A DNA stretch of 13,000 bases from Baffinella frigidus (taxonomy: Eukaryota > Cryptophyceae > Cryptomonadales > Baffinellaceae), in contig MU646690.1 in assembly GCA_026770585.1 (NCBI GenBank), positions 216,749-229,748 of the forward strand, given 5' to 3'. The position numbers were made by a program, and so were the translations under genes. Shown here in pieces: positions 7,701-12,751 of this stretch. Within the stretch, counting starts at the first letter, position 1, and each line of letters starts with the position of its first letter. The notes under the pieces were generated by a model that was not told the origin of the DNA, did no database searches, and saw only the letters and a program-made list of their open reading frames with translations.

Positions 7701-10700
7701 TGATGTTTCTGGCCATATCCGCCAAAACGCATCGTTTCGAGCGCGAAAGGTCGGTCGGGATGTACACGACTCTCGCCTTCTTCTGGTCCCGTCCGCCAAA
7801 ACGCACCGTTTCGATCTTTACAATGGCAAAACGCACCTTTTTTCTTCTTATACCTGATTTTGATGTCTTTGTGAACATCACAAAGACGTAAATCAAACTG
7901 AACCAAAAAACGTAAATCAAACTGGACCAAACGACGTAAATCAAACCGAACCAAACGACGTAAATCAAACCGAACCAAAATACGTAAATCAAACTGAATC
8001 AAAAGACGTAAATCAAACTGAATCAAACGTGCCCCGGGAGCAGTTCGAAGATTCTGGTGGAGTTGCCCATGAACATCATCTTCCCGTTCATCCAGGTCTC
8101 CATCCCAAGTCCACTTTTGACGAAGTCCACTTTAGATAAAGTCTGTTTTGGACGTCCACTTTGGGAGAAGTGCCAGGCGTTGACTAATTAATCCACGGAT
8201 GAGTTGACGAACCCCACCTTTCCCTGCTGCGAACAAAGTCACACAGCGGGCTACGAAGGGATTTTCGGCCCAAATTGGGCCACCTTTCCGTCACCTTATC
8301 CGTAGGAACCTGCCTATGCCCCTACGGATTGCCTACCATAGGGTCCTAGGTCTGATCGCGTAGGGGTTATTCGAAATCACTTCGAAGTCCGATTTGTGTG
8401 GCATATGCGGGTCAGTTCGACCAAAAACGGAGTGTGGTTGAATTATTTTTACGAAATGCGCTTTACAAATATGTATGCACCCCCACCGACGTTGCATCTA
8501 CCTTATACACAGCAGCTGTCGGTGTTGGTATCCACAAACGTCTATGTCGTGTGGTTGTGTTGGTTTCCATACCAGGAAACTTGAAACGGTGCGTTGAAAA
8601 AAAATTACGGTCTTGAAAAACAAATGACGAACTTTTTCAAAGTTGAAAAACAAATTACGAACTTTTTTAAGGCCGGCAGTTGCCAAGTCGGCAGATCCAG
8701 AATGGCCAAGTCCTCGCAATGGCTCCAAACGATTCGCTCTCGCGTGCGCAGGCTTGTCTAACACTCGCACGGGTGTGTCGATCATTCACATTGGTGTATT
8801 TAACACTCACAAAGGTGTGTCTAACCCTCGTATGGGTGTGTCTAACACTCGCATACGTGTATCTAACACTCACACTTAAGCGTCTAACACTCACATGGGT
8901 GTGTCTAACACTCACACTGGTGCGTCGAACACTCGCACGGGCGTGTCTAACAATCACACGGGTGTGTCGAACACTCACACGGGTGTGTCGAACACACGCA
9001 TGGGTGTGTCCAACACTCATACGGGTGTGTCTAACACTCATAAGGGTGTGTCTAACAGTCGCATGGGTGTGTCGAACAGGGGACAATCGCCTACTGGCTC
9101 ATCGGATTTCAGCCCTTCGTCGGAAAGTGGCTGGTCTCTCCCCCTTCCCTAACACCTAAACCCTGAACCCTGGGCCCCTGCCCACTTAGCAGCGAGCGAA
9201 GACCGTTTCACGTTGAATTCAAGGTGAAATTCCGGTTAGGTTCCAGGGCAATGGATAAGATTCTAGTACAAATGGTTTAGATGGACTATATCCGTGAAGC
9301 CCCCGGTGCACTCAACAACGGACCGCCTTCAGGACCACCACTCAACACTTTCAATTTTGTCCACCTTTTTGCTATCTTAGGGGGGTGCTTCTTGCTATTC
9401 TTGCTATCTTAGGGGGTGATATGGTACAGCCATGTCGATGCTAAGATAGCAAATTCGACCCTTAAGATACCCCAAATCGCGATTTAAATTGAACCAAAAC
9501 GTGATTTAAATTCAAGTTTCCGGGTGAAATTTGGCAGGTGTGGTGCATCAACTTTGTGCTGCTGAACAACGTCGGGACCGCCTTCGGGATCACCATCGCA
9601 TGCACCTTCAAATCCCTCGAGGTCATCCACTGCCTATCCCGTGAGTGGCGAGTAGGATCGTATGCCCTACGGTAGGGCCCTAGGACCTGTCTAGGACCTC
9701 TTGGCGGTCAATTTTGACCGCCTCGCCACTGAAGGGATAACCCCTAAACCGCCAAGGGGCGGGACGCCGATGACCGTGGCGAGCACCCTGCACCCTAGGG
9801 TGTATAACCCTACACCCTCCCTACACCCTCCCTACACCCTCCCTACACCCTCCCTACACCCTCCCTACACCCTCCCTGAACCCTCCCTACACCCTCCCTA
9901 CACCCTCCCGACAACCTCCCTACACCCTCCCTACACCCTCCCTGCACCCTCCCTGCACCCTCCCTACACCCTACACCTAGCTATGCCCCCCTCGGATTGA
10001 ACGACGTCGGGACCGCCTTCGGAATCACGATCGCAAATCAACCTTCCGGGGTTGACTGATCCTAGCAGGGTTGACTGATACCGACAGGGGTTGACTAATC
10101 CTTGACGAATCCTTGGTTGACTTGGTTATTCCAGGGGACGCTCGCGGTGGTCACGTGACTGATCCTTCCCGCGGTTGACTGATCTCATACGGAAACTCTA
10201 ACTTATACTTATAATTTATAAACTTGGTTTCAATCAAAATTACATATAATTTATAAACTTGGTTTCAATCAAAATTACTACACGTTTGCTATAATATCAC
10301 TAATCAAGTTCGTCATGTGTAGTAAATTTCATTGAACCAAGTTTATGAATTATAAGTGTTTCCGTATGAGACCCGGACGTTGTTGACTGATCCTGACGGG
10401 GTTGACTAATTACAGGTGACGCTCGCGGTCGCTGACATTCGTTGACTGATACTTCCCGCGGTTGACTGATCCGGACGAGGTTGACTGATCCTGACGGGGT
10501 TGACTGATCGGAGATGACGCTCTCGGGCGTTGACTGATCCTGACAGGGGTTGACTGATCCTCGACTAATCCCTAGGTGACTGGTTCTTACAGTTGATGCT
10601 CGCGGGCAGGATCAGTCAACGAATGTCGCCACCGCAGTGTCACCTGTGATTAGTCGACCCCTTAAGGATCAGTCGACCAAGGAGGCTGACTGATCCTGAC

Positions 10701-12719
10701 AGGGGCTGACTAACCCGAATGTAGTTGACTGATCCTGACGGGGTTGACTAATTGCAGGTAACGCTCGCGGTTGCTGACCGATCCTTCCCGAGGTTGACTA
10801 AATCCTTCCCGATGTTGACTGATCCTGATTCGGTTGACTAATGACAGGTGACGCTGGTAGTTTTGGGCAAAAACACTGAAAAGCGCACCGGTTGACGAGA
10901 CGAAGAAGCCTGAGAAGAGCATGAGCGGGAGGATGAAGAGCATCCTCCCGCTCATGCTCTTCTTCATTCCGTAGGGCCATAGGACTAAAAACCAAATTAG
11001 TCCTATGGCCCTACGGAATTGTCTACTTCCTGCGGTAGGAAATTCCGTAGCTAAACCCACCTCAAAGTCGCGACCGCGAGCGTCGCTGGACATTCGTTGA
11101 CGGATCCTTCCCGCGGTTGGCTAATCCTGTCGGGGGGTTCAAATCCTTTCCGAGGTTGACTAATCCATTGGTTGACTAATTACAGGTGACGCTCGCGGTC
11201 GCGCCGCTCTTCATCCTCCCGCTCATGCTCTTTTCAGGCTTCTTCGTCTCGTCAACCGGTGCGCTTTTCAGTCTTTTTGCCCAAAGCTATTGTAGCGTCC
11301 GCGAACAGTGCCCTTTTCGCTCCAAAAGTGTTATAGTGTCCTCGGAAGATGCCGTTTTTGCGCTACAACTATTGTAGCGCGAGTGCTCGTGTCTGCGAAC
11401 GGTGCCCTTTTCATCCTCCCGCGCATGCTCTTCTCAGGCTTCTTCGTCTCGTCAACCGGTGCACCTTTTCAGTTTTTTTGCCCAAAACTATTGCAGCGTC
11501 CGCGAACAGTGCCGTTTTGGTGCTAAAACTGTGATAGCGTCCGCGAACGGTGCCGTTTCAGTCTATTCGGTATCACCAGTTTGGTGAGCCCGTTGTCTTT
11601 TTCGCTCCAAATTTGACGGATTTGTACCACGAACCCAGCATGGCAACATAAAGATAGTCGCTCAACCAGACTGAGGCAGAGTTAGGCTTTATCCGTGGCC
11701 ACATCAGCCGAGAGGCGTTTTCTTGTGACCCCGAATCTCTCCCCCAACCCCCCCAACCCCAAACCGTAACCCCAAACCCCAGACCTAGACCCCCACACCC
11801 CAAACGCTAAACGCTAAACCCTGGCACACCACACGAGGCTATGCATGCGAACAGAATAAAAGGGCGTTTTAAACAATTGTGGGGAAATGATCACGTTTCC
11901 CCTGGAAAACCCGGGAGGAAACGTGATCATTTGCTGACTTTTGGCGTGTTTCCTGGGCAATAATCCAATAATTGACTTATGAATCTGTTCGCATGGATAG
12001 CCTCGTGTGGCAAGGTCCGTGCGCGTCTGTCCCCGATTCTCATTTCGGAACACACCAAAATCTGTAAAAAGACGTAAGATACATAAAAAGACGTAAGATA
12101 GCATCATTGTATGCCTAAAATAGCATATACACCCTTATCTTCGGCGTCGGAAGCCACCCTTATCTTCGGCGTCGGAAGCCTAAGATAGCGGGACAGAATC
12201 TGACTTGTTCCGAAATTAAATCTCTCCCCAGACCCCCCAAACCCCACACCCTAAACCCCAATCCCTAACCCCCATAACCCCCATCCCAACCCCCCAAACC
12301 CCACACCCTAACGTTAATCCCTCACCCCCATCCCAACCCCTCAAACCCCACACCCTAAACATTAATCGCTAATCCCCATCCCAAACCCCCAAACCCCACA
12401 CCCTAAACCCTAATCCCTAACCCCCATCCCAACACCTCAAACCCCACACCCTAAACTCTAATCCCTAACCCCCATCCCAACCCCTCAAACCCCACAACCT
12501 AACATCAATCCCTATCCCCCTTCCGAACCCCCCAAACGCTACACGCTAAACCCCGGCAAACCCGCTAAATCTCTTCATCAACCCCCTAGACCCCAAACGC
12601 TGAACCCGCTCGACCATTTCCCAGGCATTCCCGTGTACTTCGACTGGAGCAAGCACGTCTCGCCGATGATAGAGACAGAGAGAGAGAGAAGGAGAGAGAG
12701 AGGGAGAGAGAGAGAGAAG

Positions 12720-12751
<32 letters not shown>

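Noticed and set aside
7510-8026. Long open frames on the minus strand (FDLRRLVRFDLR and IYVVWFGL repeats)
   Set aside because: They are produced by the 24-base array and the caaaacgcacc repeats, lie opposite exon E5, and show no protein-family features.
8760-9074. CRISPR-like regular repeats
   Set aside because: Units are contiguous with no unique spacers and vary like a minisatellite; the context is a eukaryotic intron.
8667-9159. Open frames of up to 159 codons on both strands (GVSNTHT, RHTRVSV and similar repeats)
   Set aside because: The 21-base unit keeps several frames open at once. The real coding part is only E7 at the array's edge.
9701-10000. Open frame with SLHPPYTLP repeats
   Set aside because: It is a translation of the 11-base minisatellite and has no splice or family support.
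10710-11093. Minus-strand frame containing LPLMLFSGFFVSSTGALFS
   Set aside because: The motif comes from an inverted E9 tail copy; the rest of the frame is minisatellite and hairpin DNA.
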